A stretch of 64,000 bases of DNA from an uncultured Lachnotalea sp. Lineage in GTDB: Bacteria > Bacillota > Clostridia > Lachnospirales > Lachnospiraceae. Shown one piece after another: positions 43,695-53,042 of this stretch. The position numbers and the translations under genes are program-made. Every line of letters begins with the position of its first letter. Position 1 is the first letter of the stretch. Location: positions 62,001 through 126,000 of the forward strand of contig CAMSZT010000003.1 in assembly GCA_947066815.1 (NCBI GenBank). The letters run 5' to 3'. The notes under the pieces are model-generated. The model saw nothing but the letters and a program-made list of their open reading frames with translations, was not told the origin of the DNA and searched no databases.

Positions 43695-43804
43695 GATCCC
43701 ATCTCCATTCCGGCGGCCCGTATATGCTTTCCCCCGCCGCCTTTCCTTAATTGCTTCTATTTTAATATGGAAACAATCCTCTGACAAGCCGCCCCATTCT
43801 TTTT

Positions 43805-43833
43805 TTGCAACATTTTTGGATTTTCCATACACT
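43805..43833 (+). promoter_or_regulatory. Promoter of the 43906 lipoprotein gene
   Basis: TTGCAA (43805-43810) and TACACT (43828-43833), 17 bp apart, about 70 bp before the lipoprotein start. Confidence 0.6.
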
Positions 43834-43905
43834 ATATATACGAAACTTTTATCAATTTTACTTTCCTGCCCAACGATCACGGGCAGCCAATATGGAGGAA
43901 CTGAT

Positions 43906-44907
43906 ATGAGAAAACATAGAACCACAAAAACCACAGCTTTTATCCTGACAGCGCTCATTTTCCTGAGCGGCTGCGGTAAAGCACCGGCCTCGGAAAACGG
44001 GACGAAAGAGCCGGAGTCGAAACAGACACAGACAGAAGCGGCAGCGGAAACCGCAACGAAAGCGCCTCCGGCCGAAACTGCCTCCTCCCACGGAGCGGAT
44101 GCTGCCAAGGCCGCTCCGGCCGCCATGCGGCAGGGTCCCGGAGAGACCCCCGACTACGGTACGCCGGAGGAGGGCGTCATCCGGGCCATGACCCTGGCAA
44201 GTCCGTCCGGAACCCTTTACTACGTGGATGTCAACGTGGGGACGTTCTTCACCGCTCCCATTCCGGAAACGGTGGAAGATCCCGACGGAAACCCTCTCAC
44301 GGCCGACGACATAAAAGCCGGCTGTGTCGTGGATATCTACGGGGACGGCATCATGCTGGAAAGCTATCCCGGCCAATATCCCGGTGTCTCCAAAATGGTC
44401 CTGATCAAAGCGGGGACCGCAGAGGACGCCGCCCCCTGGCAGTATCTGATCGATGAGATCTACGTGCCGGCAGACCCCTCCGAGCCGCCTTCCATGAACG
44501 CGGAATACCGGACCGATCTGGCGGAGACCGCAGTCATGCTGACCCGCGGCAGCTACGCCTGGAGTTACGTCGACGAAAACGGAAAAACACAGCATGTGAT
44601 CGCCGACAGCTCCCATATCCTGGCATGGCCGGAGCTAAATGATATCCGCATAGACGAGTCCATCGCGCACGGCCTTCTCCTGTACCTTCGCTCTTCCTAT
44701 AAGCCCCAGTCCGTCACCGTCACCAGGTTCCCTCTGGATGCCTGGCACAAGGACGCCGCCAAAGAAACGGAGACGCTTCCCGGAGAGGCCGTGGAGGTCC
44801 AGGATACGGACGAAGGACATACCATCACCGCGGAGGCCGGATATGTCTATCTGATCGAAGCAGAGTGGGAAGAAGGACGGGCGGAATTCGGTTTTTACAC
44901 CAAATAG
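43906..44907 (+). CDS. Uncharacterised surface lipoprotein
   Basis: 333 aa. Lipobox LSGC with Cys23, then a 50-residue Glu/Ala/Thr/Lys linker of the kind that spans the cell wall, then a globular part: LASPSGTLYYVDVNVGTFF and a later half AGYVYLIEAEWEEGRAEFGF that looks like a beta-sandwich. TGGAGGAACTGAT precedes the ATG. No family recognised; the carbamate kinase gene follows 124 bp later on the same strand. Confidence 0.8.
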   Translation: MRKHRTTKTTAFILTALIFLSGCGKAPASENGTKEPESKQTQTEAAAETATKAPPAETASSHGADAAKAAPAAMRQGPGETPDYGTPEEGVIRAMTLASPSGTLYYVDVNVGTFFTAPIPETVEDPDGNPLTADDIKAGCVVDIYGDGIMLESYPGQYPGVSKMVLIKAGTAEDAAPWQYLIDEIYVPADPSEPPSMNAEYRTDLAETAVMLTRGSYAWSYVDENGKTQHVIADSSHILAWPELNDIRIDESIAHGLLLYLRSSYKPQSVTVTRFPLDAWHKDAAKETETLPGEAVEVQDTDEGHTITAEAGYVYLIEAEWEEGRAEFGFYTK

Positions 44908-45031
44908 AGATTCCGGCATCCTCCGGAACCCGAAAGACCAGGGGCACAAAACTTACCGGAAATTGCTCTAGGAAAGCCGCAGGATCCATGGTATACTAAA
45001 GATTATCACAGCAAAGAAACGAGGGATCATC

Positions 45032-45967
45032 ATGGATAAAAAACGGATCGTGGTTGCTCTTGGCAGAAGCGCCTTCGGCATCCTGTTCCCGGATCAGAAA
45101 AAAGCCGTGGCAAAGGCGGCATCCGCCATCGCCGATCTGGTGGAAGAAAAATATCAGATCGCCATCACCTTCAGCAACGGTCCCCAGGTTGGCATGCTCC
45201 ACACAGCCATGACGGAATTTGCCCGTCTTTCCCCGGAATACACCGTCGCCCCCATGTCGGTCTGCGGCGCCCTGAGCCAGGGGTACATCGGCTACGACCT
45301 GCAGAACGCCATCCGCACGGAGCTTTTGGACCGGGGCATCTTCAAACCGGTTTCCACCATCATCACCCAGGTACGGGTGGACCCCTTTGACGAGGCTTTC
45401 AGCGAGCCCACCAAGGTCATCGGCCGGTACATGGATGAGGACGAGGCCCGTGCGGAGACCGCCAAGGGCAATTATGTCGTAAAGAAAGAAAAAGGGTACC
45501 GCCGGATCGTGGCCGCCCCGAAGCCCATCGACATTTATGAGATCGATGCCGTCCGGGCGCTTCTGGACGCCGACCAGCTGGTCATCGCCGGAGGCGGCGG
45601 CGGGATCCCCGTGCTCCAGCAGGGCACCCGCTTAAAAGGCGCCAGCGCCGTGATCGAAAAGGATCTGACGGCCGCCCGCATGGCAGACATGACAGACGCC
45701 GACGGACTTCTGTTCCTCACCGGAACGGAAAAAGCCGCCATCCACTACGGCCAGCCCGGAGAGACCGTCATAGACAGGCTCTCCGCCGCTCAGGCCCGCA
45801 TTTATATGGAAGAAGGGCAGTTCGAAGCCGGCTCCATGCTCCCCAAGATCGAGGCATCCGTGGAATTTGTCTCCTCCAGGCCGGGAAGGAGGGCCGTCAT
45901 CACGGATCTTGCCCACGCCAGAGAGGCCATGGCGGGAAAGACCGGGACGCTGATCACGGCAGAGTAG
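45032..45967 (+). CDS. arcC: Carbamate kinase
   Basis: 311 aa amino-acid-kinase fold. Uses carbamoyl phosphate and ADP to make ATP, carbamate and then ammonia. Seen: FSNGPQVGML, VIAGGGGGIPVL and EKDLTAARMADM. No arginine deiminase or ornithine transcarbamylase genes are beside it, so carbamoyl phosphate may come from another pathway (agmatine, allantoin or citrulline breakdown). A TATACT lies about 35 bp upstream. Confidence 0.95.
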   Translation: MDKKRIVVALGRSAFGILFPDQKKAVAKAASAIADLVEEKYQIAITFSNGPQVGMLHTAMTEFARLSPEYTVAPMSVCGALSQGYIGYDLQNAIRTELLDRGIFKPVSTIITQVRVDPFDEAFSEPTKVIGRYMDEDEARAETAKGNYVVKKEKGYRRIVAAPKPIDIYEIDAVRALLDADQLVIAGGGGGIPVLQQGTRLKGASAVIEKDLTAARMADMTDADGLLFLTGTEKAAIHYGQPGETVIDRLSAAQARIYMEEGQFEAGSMLPKIEASVEFVSSRPGRRAVITDLAHAREAMAGKTGTLITAE

Positions 45968-46123
45968 TTGGATGCTCAGGTTAAAATCTTTTGGGAGATC
46001 CACGGCCGAGGCGGCCATGTGTTCTGAAGTGTAGTTCCAGTCTAACAGACACGGTCCGCTTTGTCAATAAAGTTTTTCTAAAATTTTTGTATCTGTTTTT
46101 GGACTATTTTATAAAATTAAATA

Positions 46124-46183
46124 AATCCGGCAAAACGCGTCGTCGCAAAGTATACTTTGCGTACTGGCGCGTTTTGCCGGATT
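46124..46183. terminator. Bidirectional terminator-like long inverted repeat
   Basis: AATCCGGCAAAACGCG (46124-46139) pairs with CGCGTTTTGCCGGATT (46168-46183), with an inner palindrome CGCAAAGTATACTTTGCG. It lies just after the minus-strand Uma2 gene and opposite the end of the carbamate kinase unit. The remaining bases from 45968 are AT-rich and featureless. Confidence 0.75.
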
Positions 46184-46192
46184 CACAGGCTT

Positions 46193-46726
46193 TTACGGCA
46201 TCTGGATGGAAAACCCCTCATAGATCCCCACCGGAACCGATTTTCCAAACGAGTATTCCTCCATGTTATCCTTTTCAAAATCATAGACCGTCACAATACG
46301 TCTGTCCGGATCGGCCACCCAGTATTCCCGGACCCCGGCCGTACGGTATTTAAACAGTTTTCTGTAATAATCCATCTTTCTGCTGGCCGGCGAGACAATC
46401 TCGATGATCCAATCCGGCGCCCCGTGGCATCCCTTTTCATCCAGCTTTCCAATATCACAGATCACGGAAATATCCGGCTCCACATAATTAAAGTCATCCC
46501 CGTTTAAGAACACGGCAAAAGGCGCCGCATAGATTTCACAGTCCCCGCCATTTTCTCTGATATGGGCAGAAATCTCACTGGACAGGAACATGCTGATCTT
46601 CTGATGCATCCTGCTGGGAGGGGCCATGGCATAACATTTTCCGTTAATCAGCTCCACCCGTTCTCCATCCGGCAGTGCATAGATATCATCTATGGTATAT
46701 AGCTTCTCTTTTCTCAATGCTTCCAC
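46193..46726 (-). CDS. Uma2-family (DUF820) PD-(D/E)XK protein, copy 1
   Basis: 177 aa from a GTG start. Core motifs EPDISVICD and GAPDWIIEIVSPAS supply the acidic residues of the restriction-endonuclease-like fold; a Lys-containing segment RKLFKYRTAGVREYWVADP follows. It is a close paralogue of the gene at 60479. The family is hugely abundant in cyanobacteria and some Clostridia but has no fixed role; nuclease activity is presumed. It is alone with its own terminator. Confidence 0.88.
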   Translation of the reverse strand: MEALRKEKLYTIDDIYALPDGERVELINGKCYAMAPPSRMHQKISMFLSSEISAHIRENGGDCEIYAAPFAVFLNGDDFNYVEPDISVICDIGKLDEKGCHGAPDWIIEIVSPASRKMDYYRKLFKYRTAGVREYWVADPDRRIVTVYDFEKDNMEEYSFGKSVPVGIYEGFSIQMP

Positions 46727-46802
46727 TCTGCGGCCGCCCCCTTTCTCACTGATATTCTAAATGAGTTTTTCTCAAAATGCAAGGTCCCCGCGCCGATCAT
46801 CC

Positions 46803-48008
46803 TCACCGCTCCTCACACACCTGAAAAATATAAAATTTCAGATAATAGGATTCCCCGGCGTCCCAGAGGATCGGATGATCCGGAGCCTGGGTCCGGTACT
46901 CCACCTGGCGGAGACGCTTATGGACGTTCCGGGCCGCCTGGCCGATGGTCTTTGTGAACAGCTCATAGTCCATGAAATGGGAGCAGGAGCAGGTGGCCAG
47001 AAAACCGCCGTCCTTTATGAGCTTCATGGCCCGCAGGTTGATCTCCCGGTAACCTTTGACCGCATTCTTGACGGAATTCCTCGACTTGGTAAAGGCCGGA
47101 GGATCCAGGATCACCAGGTCAAACTTCTCCCCCTCCCGCTCCAGCTTCGGAAGGAGCTCGAACACATCGGCACAGGCAAATCCCACCCGGTCCGAGAGCC
47201 CGTTGAGCGCCGCGTTTTCCCTGGCCAGCTCCACGCCGGATCCTGAAACATCCACGCCGAGAACTTGAGCCGCCCCGGCCAGCCCCGCATTCAGGGCAAA
47301 GGATCCGGTGTGGGTGAAGCAGTCCAGAACCCTCGCGCCGGGGCAGAGCCTCTGTATGGCTCTCCGGTTGTACTTCTGATCCAGAAAGAAACCGGTCTTC
47401 TGTCCCTCCGCCACGTCCACCAGATAGCGGACGTCGTTTTCGGTGATCTCCACCTTCGTCTCAAAGGGCTCTCCGAGGAACCCCTTCGCCCGCTCCATCC
47501 CCTCCTGTTCCCGCACCTTCGCGTCGCTTCTCTCGTAGACGCCGCGGATCCGGATCCCGTCTTCCTCCATCAGTTCCTTTAATGCATCAACGATCAGGAC
47601 CTTGAACCGGTCGATCCCCAGGGCCAGGGACTGGACCACCAGCACATCAGAGAATTTGTCCACCACGATCCCGGGGAGAAAATCCGCCTCCCCGAAGATC
47701 ACCCGGCAGCTTTCCGTATCGTCCATGACCCTTTTTCGGTATTCCCAGGCGTCCTTCACCCGCGCGCGGAGAAAGGCCCCGTCCACCTCCTGATCCTTAT
47801 CTCTTGTCATCATGCGGACAAGCAGTCGGGATCTGCGGTTGATAAATCCCCTGCCCAGGGGATATCCGTCAAAGTCACGGACCAGCACCATATCCCCGTC
47901 GGAAATATTCCCGACAATGCTCTCTGCCTCATTATCATAGATCCAGGGTCCTCCGGCCTTCACGGCCCGTCCCGCGCCCTTTTTCAAGGTTACGATCCCA
48001 ATTCCCAT
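46803..48008 (-). CDS. RlmI-like 23S rRNA (cytosine-C5)-methyltransferase
   Basis: 401 aa. N-terminal PUA-like domain (GGPWIYDNEAESIVGNISDGD), an EEHD-like middle and a Rossmann methyltransferase with VLDCFTHTGSFALNAGLAGA and the NPPY-equivalent ILDPPAFTKSRNS. Modifies rRNA with S-adenosylmethionine. ATG 48008 with AAGGAG upstream; the 47-codon extension upstream is rejected. Confidence 0.92.
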   Translation of the reverse strand: MGIGIVTLKKGAGRAVKAGGPWIYDNEAESIVGNISDGDMVLVRDFDGYPLGRGFINRRSRLLVRMMTRDKDQEVDGAFLRARVKDAWEYRKRVMDDTESCRVIFGEADFLPGIVVDKFSDVLVVQSLALGIDRFKVLIVDALKELMEEDGIRIRGVYERSDAKVREQEGMERAKGFLGEPFETKVEITENDVRYLVDVAEGQKTGFFLDQKYNRRAIQRLCPGARVLDCFTHTGSFALNAGLAGAAQVLGVDVSGSGVELARENAALNGLSDRVGFACADVFELLPKLEREGEKFDLVILDPPAFTKSRNSVKNAVKGYREINLRAMKLIKDGGFLATCSCSHFMDYELFTKTIGQAARNVHKRLRQVEYRTQAPDHPILWDAGESYYLKFYIFQVCEER

Positions 48009-48145
48009 CTCTCCCGCTCCTTCTGTATTCTCTCTGTCCCGCTTTTCTGCCTCTCTCTTTTGTCTGCCGCTTTTATCTGCCGTTATCTGTGCAGGGCAGT
48101 ACCGGCTCCCGATGCCAGGCCTCCGTAAGGCAGTACCGGGCCTGC

Positions 48146-49042
48146 TCACAGCCCTTCCCCGTCAAAAGCCGGGATAAAGCTCTCCTCGGCCGTCTCCCCC
48201 TCCTGGATAAAGCCGTTCTCCACGCCCAGGGAGAGGGCATAGTCCACCAGCCGCCCGTACTCCCGCTTCGTCACCTTTCTGGCAAGCTCCGGAAAAGCTT
48301 CCCGGATCCTGGGAAAAGGCGTATATTGGTTCAACAGGCTGATAAAGACCCGATCTTTGTAAGTCTCATACAGGTATTTTACCACAGCCTTGGCATTTTT
48401 CAAATGGCCGGGAAGCAGAAGATGGCGGACGATCACGCCTTTCTGCATCATTCCCTGCCCGTCAAAGACGGTCTCTCCCCCGGTCTGCCGGACCATCTCC
48501 CCGAGGGCCGCCCTCGCCGCCTCCGGGTAATCGGGAGCCTTCGAATACCGTGCCGCCGCCTCCCCGTCCATATATTTAAAGTCCGTCAGGTAGACATCCA
48601 CGACTCCTTCCAGCATCCGCAGGGTCTCCGCCTTTTCATAACCGCTGCAATTGTAGACGATAGGAATCCAAAGTCCCAGCTCTCTGGCCTGCCTCACCGC
48701 CGTAATGATCTCCGGCGTGTAGTGGGTCGGCGTCACCAGATTGATGTTGGCCGCGCCCTTTCCCTGCAGCTCCAGAAAGACCTCCGAAAGGCGCTCTGTG
48801 GTAATGCGTTTCCCGGCCCTCCCGCGGGCCAGGTCATAATTCTGGCAGTACACACAACGCAGCGGACACCCGGCGAAAAACACGGTCCCCGATCCGTTCT
48901 CCCCGGAAATACAGGGCTCCTCCCACAGATGGAGCGCCGCCCTGGCGGCTATGATCCCCTCGCCGGATACGCCGCATATACCTGCCCGCCCGTTTTTTCG
49001 GTCCGCGCCGCATTCCCTCGGACAAAGTCTGCAGACTTCCAT
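48146..49042 (-). CDS. PflX-like radical-SAM protein (COG1313 type)
   Basis: 298 aa. The cluster motif CPLRCVYC is at about residues 59-66; an N-terminal Cys group CRLCPREC...GICG may hold a further cluster. Related to pyruvate-formate-lyase activating enzymes but with no known target. Starts with ATG 49042 after AAGGAGGG, and ends 137 bp before the methyltransferase gene, probably in one transcript. Confidence 0.88.
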   Translation of the reverse strand: MEVCRLCPRECGADRKNGRAGICGVSGEGIIAARAALHLWEEPCISGENGSGTVFFAGCPLRCVYCQNYDLARGRAGKRITTERLSEVFLELQGKGAANINLVTPTHYTPEIITAVRQARELGLWIPIVYNCSGYEKAETLRMLEGVVDVYLTDFKYMDGEAAARYSKAPDYPEAARAALGEMVRQTGGETVFDGQGMMQKGVIVRHLLLPGHLKNAKAVVKYLYETYKDRVFISLLNQYTPFPRIREAFPELARKVTKREYGRLVDYALSLGVENGFIQEGETAEESFIPAFDGEGL

Positions 49043-49069
49043 TGGAACCCTCCTTGTAGCACAAGGAAG

Positions 49070-49106
49070 CTGCCCGTGCCCCTGCGGCAGTTTTCCGCAC
49101 GGGCAG
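49070..49106. other. Hairpin between cysteine desulfidase and PflX-like genes
   Basis: CTGCCCGTGC and GCACGGGCAG form a 10-bp stem. On the minus strand it follows the desulfidase gene by about 90 bp. Without a clear T-tract it might be a Rho-type or weak terminator. Confidence 0.4.
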
Positions 49107-49192
49107 GGACAGCTCCCTCTCCCTTATTTTATATTACCTTCCCCTAAAGAGTGCCGGCAGCGACTCCCCAATCACCGCCATATGGCATATGT

Positions 49193-50461
49193 TTATTTCC
49201 CCAGCATGATGTTCAGGATCTCCACATCGGTCCCCTTCATTCCGACGCGGCCCATCCTTCCGATGTTCCGGATGGTCTGTTCCATATCTTCCACCACCAT
49301 GCCCTCGCCGGGTTTGAAGTTATGGCCTCTCTTCGCCATCTCATATCCCAGGAGTCCGGCCTCGATCGAGCTCGCGATCTTGGCCGCACAGGAGGATTTC
49401 GCCCCGTCGCACACCATGCCGCCGACGTTGCAGATGGCGTTGATGATGGTGTGTCCGATGACCTCCAGGGACGCCCCGTCGATGTAGGCGATGCCGCAGG
49501 CAGAAGAGCAGCCTGCGCTGACGGCGCCGCAGTAAGCGGAAAGATTTCCGATATACCGTTTCTGATGGAGCGACAGAAGATTTGCCAGCGTCAAGGCCCG
49601 CAGAAGCTTCTCCTCGGAGCATTTCACTTCATCTGCATACTCCAGGATGGGCAGGCTGACCGTCATCCCCTGGTTGCCGCTGCCGGAATTGATGACCACA
49701 GGCAGGGCACAGCCGCTCATGCGGGCATCGGAACCGGCCGCGGCCGCGGCCTTCGCCCGCACCTTCCAGTCGGAATCTCCGTGGATCTCAAGAAGAGTCC
49801 GGCCAACCTGAGCGCCCCAGGCATTCTTAAGGCCTTCCTCCGAGATCGCCTTGTTGTATTTCAGCTGCCGCTCCAGGACACCCCTGACATCCTCGACGTC
49901 CACCGTGTTTGCGAACTCGTAGATATCCTTCAGGTTGAGCTGGCTCTTGTCGCCCTGGGAACTCGTCTCAATATCATCCTGCGCAAAGAGGATCTCCCCG
50001 TTCTTCTCGATCCGGGAAATATGGGTATGCTTCGTCTTGAGCTCGACAAGCGCCTTGTCCTCTCCCGCAAATACCTCTGCCCGGATATAGAGATTCTCCT
50101 CTCCCTCCACCAGATGGCAGTCGCACATGCCGGACTTCACCAACTCCCTGGTCTTTTCGATCTGCTCCTCGGTCACGCTGTTTACCACTTCCAGCTCCAG
50201 GTCTTCCCGGCCTCCGACCACGCCGAGGACTGCCGCCACGTCAATGCCCATCTGGCCGCCGGAATTGGGAACTACCACGCCTTTCACATTTTTCACGATA
50301 TTGCCGCTGCAATACACGTCCATGCGTTCCGGCATTTTTCCCAGCACTGCCCTTGCCTTGGCTGCTGCGAATGCCACGGCAATGGGCTCCGTACAGCCCA
50401 TGGCCGGCAACAGCTCTGCCTTCAAGATCGTCAGATAGTTGTCGTAAATTTTCCTTTCCAT
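49193..50461 (-). CDS. cyuA: L-cysteine desulfidase (CyuA/UPF0597 family)
   Basis: 422 aa. Three conserved cysteine sites are visible: MGCTEP near residue 23, then CSSACGIAYIDGA and CNVGGMVCDGAKSSC in the C-terminal third, consistent with the labile 4Fe-4S cluster used to break cysteine into pyruvate, ammonia and sulfide. The start at 50461 has GAGG 8 bp before. It follows livF by 64 bp and is probably the last gene of the second Liv operon. The same family includes proteins once annotated as serine dehydratase-like, so substrate is not certain. Confidence 0.88.
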   Translation of the reverse strand: MERKIYDNYLTILKAELLPAMGCTEPIAVAFAAAKARAVLGKMPERMDVYCSGNIVKNVKGVVVPNSGGQMGIDVAAVLGVVGGREDLELEVVNSVTEEQIEKTRELVKSGMCDCHLVEGEENLYIRAEVFAGEDKALVELKTKHTHISRIEKNGEILFAQDDIETSSQGDKSQLNLKDIYEFANTVDVEDVRGVLERQLKYNKAISEEGLKNAWGAQVGRTLLEIHGDSDWKVRAKAAAAAGSDARMSGCALPVVINSGSGNQGMTVSLPILEYADEVKCSEEKLLRALTLANLLSLHQKRYIGNLSAYCGAVSAGCSSACGIAYIDGASLEVIGHTIINAICNVGGMVCDGAKSSCAAKIASSIEAGLLGYEMAKRGHNFKPGEGMVVEDMEQTIRNIGRMGRVGMKGTDVEILNIMLGK

Positions 50462-50525
50462 CCTCATAACCTCTTCATTCTCTTTCTCGTTTCCTTCGTG
50501 CTTCCCTTTTTTATCTTTCTGCGCC

Positions 50526-51251
50526 TTATGCGCCAAGATATGCTTTCTTCACCTCAGGATCTACCAGGAGCTCCTGCCCGGTACCCTGAAGGGTGATATT
50601 TCCGGTCTCCAGCACATACCCGCGGTCTGCGATGGAGAGGGCCACCGATGCGTTCTGTTCGATCAGAAGGATCGTCTTGCCCATATCCCGGACCTTTTTG
50701 ATCAGCTCGAAAATATCCTCGATGACGATGGGCGCCAGTCCCAGGGAAGGCTCGTCGAGCATGACGATGTCCGGATCCATCATAAGGCCTCTGGCGATGG
50801 CAAGCATCTGCTGCTCGCCGCCGGACAGGCTTCCGCCGGCCTGTTTGTAACGCTCCTTCAGTCTGGGGAACAGGGTGTACTGCTCCTCCACCAGCTCGTC
50901 AAAGCGGGCCTTGGTCATGCTCTTGTTGCCCAGGGCGCCTGCCCGCAGATTTTCATACACGGTCAGGGCGGGGAAGATCTTCCGGCCCTCCGGCACATGG
51001 CACATCCCCATATGTACGATCTTATTGGGGGCCATCTTGGTAATATCCTGTCCCTTAAAGGTGATCTGACTTCCGGGACGTTTCTCTACCAGGCCGGAGA
51101 TCGCCATCAGGGTCGTGGTCTTGCCCGCTCCGTTGGAGCCGATCAGAGTCACGATCTCTCCCTTATTGATCTCCAGGTTGATGTTGCTCAGTGCGATAAT
51201 GTATCCGTAGTTTACAGCCAGGTTTTCCACCTTCAAAATCGTCTCAGCCAT
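50526..51251 (-). CDS. livF: Liv-type ABC transporter ATP-binding protein LivF (second operon)
   Basis: 241 aa. Walker A GSNGAGKTTT, signature LSGGEQQ and Walker B IVMLDEPSLGLAP, all canonical. Overlaps the livG stop by 8 bp. Closer to textbook LivF than the copy at 292. Confidence 0.95.
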   Translation of the reverse strand: MAETILKVENLAVNYGYIIALSNINLEINKGEIVTLIGSNGAGKTTTLMAISGLVEKRPGSQITFKGQDITKMAPNKIVHMGMCHVPEGRKIFPALTVYENLRAGALGNKSMTKARFDELVEEQYTLFPRLKERYKQAGGSLSGGEQQMLAIARGLMMDPDIVMLDEPSLGLAPIVIEDIFELIKKVRDMGKTILLIEQNASVALSIADRGYVLETGNITLQGTGQELLVDPEVKKAYLGA

Positions 51252-52044
51252 TTACCTTCACCGCCTCTCCTGCCACGATGCCCTTGCCAAAGTAGGCTTC
51301 CTGCACTTGCTGGTTCGACTTGATCTCATCGGGAGTCCCCTCGCAGAGCTTCTGGCCGAAGTTTAAGACCAGGATCCTGTTGCAGGAATTCATGATGAAT
51401 TTCATGTCATGTTCGATGACCGCGATGGTGTAGCCCTTGCCGTTGAGCATCTTGATGAATTCCATCAGGGACGCCGTCTCGTTGGGATTCATGCCGGCTG
51501 CCGGCTCGTCGAGGAGGAGGATCACCGGGTCAAGGGCCAGCGCGCGGGCGATCTCCACCTTCCGCTGCATGCCGTAGGCCAGGTTTCCGGCCATGGTGTC
51601 CTTGTAATCCGCAAGTCCGATGGACTCCAAGATCTCCAGGCTCTTTTCCACCGCATATTTCTCGTCTTCTTTGTACCTCTTCGTATGGAGGATCGCGTCT
51701 GCCATATTGGTCTTTGTCTTGGTATGGCAGCCGATCTTGACATTGTCCAGAACGCTCATGAACTTGAAGAGCTGCAGGTTCTGGAAGGTCCTCGCCATCT
51801 TCTTCCTGGCGATCTTGTCGGGAGCCATCTTCGTGATGTTCTCCCCCTGTAGGAAGATCTCTCCCTTGGTGGGCGCGTACACGCCGGTACACATGTTGAA
51901 GAAAGTGGTCTTTCCGGCTCCGTTGGGGCCGATAATGCCGAAAATGTCGCCCTTCTGGACCTGCATATCCACGGATTCCACGGCCTTTAAGCCGCCGAAA
52001 TACTTGCAGATGCCTTTTGCTTCCAATACAGGAACTCCACTCAT
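51244..52044 (-). CDS. livG: Liv-type ABC transporter ATP-binding protein LivG (second operon)
   Basis: 266 aa. Walker A GPNGAGKTT and Walker B VILLLDEPAAGMNP are normal; the signature region reads LAYGMQRKVEIARAL, typical of LivG. Starts within the end of livM in an ATGA overlap. Confidence 0.95.
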   Translation of the reverse strand: MSGVPVLEAKGICKYFGGLKAVESVDMQVQKGDIFGIIGPNGAGKTTFFNMCTGVYAPTKGEIFLQGENITKMAPDKIARKKMARTFQNLQLFKFMSVLDNVKIGCHTKTKTNMADAILHTKRYKEDEKYAVEKSLEILESIGLADYKDTMAGNLAYGMQRKVEIARALALDPVILLLDEPAAGMNPNETASLMEFIKMLNGKGYTIAVIEHDMKFIMNSCNRILVLNFGQKLCEGTPDEIKSNQQVQEAYFGKGIVAGEAVKVNG

Positions 52045-53042
52045 TTCGCTTCTCCCCCTTTCTTCTTCTCTTCCTTCACCTTGATCTTACCGCCGGCCAG
52101 CATGGAGTTGGACGCTCCCATGAGACCCTGGGGCCGCACCCACATCATGAAGATGATGAGCAGCGCATAGATCACGTATCTCCAGCTCTCCAGGAACCGG
52201 AGGGCCTCCGTCAGCACCGTGACCACCACAGAACCTAAGATCGGGCCTGCCAGGGTACCCTGGCCGCCGAGGACCACCATGGCCAGTACGTTGAAGCCGG
52301 TGTCCGTCGTGAACTGGGAAGCCTCGATATAGTTTACGAAAGGTGCGTAGGCCACGCCGATGACGCCTGCCCAGAACGCGCCGTACATAAAGTTGGTGGA
52401 TTTATAACGGCTGGTCTCCACGCCCAGGGACTTGGATGCGATCTCATCCTCACGGATGGACATCCAGGCACGCCCCACGCGGGATTTTAACACCCGGTTC
52501 GTCACGAACAGGAACAGGATCAGGAGCGCAAGGAAAATATAGTAATAATTCTGGGGTTTGAACATATCCACCCCGAAAAACTCCGGATACGGGATCTGCT
52601 TGATCCCCATGGAACCGCCCGTCACCGGCTCCCAGGTCTGGGCGATGATACGGATGATCTCCGAGGCGCCCAGGGTGACGATGGACAGGTAGATACCGGA
52701 AAGCCTTAAGGTCGGAAGGCTCACGATAAAGCCCACCACCATGGCCATGAGGCCGCCCACGATCAGGAGGGGCCAGAAGCTGATGCCGAAGTTCTTGGCC
52801 AGGGCCGCGCCGGTGTAAGCGCCGATGGCGAAGAAGCCCGCCTGACCTAAGCAGAACTGGCCGCTGTAGCCGTTGATGGCGTTTAAGGAGCCTGCCAGAG
52901 TCGCATACATCATGATATTGCACAGATAACGGATGTACAGCGTCTTCTTGATGACAAAGGGCAGGATGGCCAGCACCGCCGCCAGAACGATCAAAATGAT
53001 CACCTTGTATTTCTCATAAAATGCTTTTGCCTGCTGCATCAT
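52041..53042 (-). CDS. livM: Liv-type ABC transporter permease LivM (second operon)
   Basis: 333 aa, about ten membrane segments. NAINGYSGQFCLGQAGFFAIGAYTGA and VVLGGQGTLAGPILGSVVV are the family blocks. The ATG overlaps the livH stop by 4 bp. Confidence 0.95.
   Translation of the reverse strand: MMQQAKAFYEKYKVIILIVLAAVLAILPFVIKKTLYIRYLCNIMMYATLAGSLNAINGYSGQFCLGQAGFFAIGAYTGAALAKNFGISFWPLLIVGGLMAMVVGFIVSLPTLRLSGIYLSIVTLGASEIIRIIAQTWEPVTGGSMGIKQIPYPEFFGVDMFKPQNYYYIFLALLILFLFVTNRVLKSRVGRAWMSIREDEIASKSLGVETSRYKSTNFMYGAFWAGVIGVAYAPFVNYIEASQFTTDTGFNVLAMVVLGGQGTLAGPILGSVVVTVLTEALRFLESWRYVIYALLIIFMMWVRPQGLMGASNSMLAGGKIKVKEEKKKGGEAK

Noticed and set aside
42744..44126. 460-codon reading of the lipase gene with a long N-terminal hydrophobic extension
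   Set aside because: The extra 144 codons overlap the divergent lipoprotein gene and its promoter; the start at 43694 has a ribosome site and fits the family.
49193..50461. Annotation as L-serine dehydratase alpha subunit
   Set aside because: The Cys pattern and overall length fit the CyuA/UPF0597 desulfidase family better, and no beta subunit is present.
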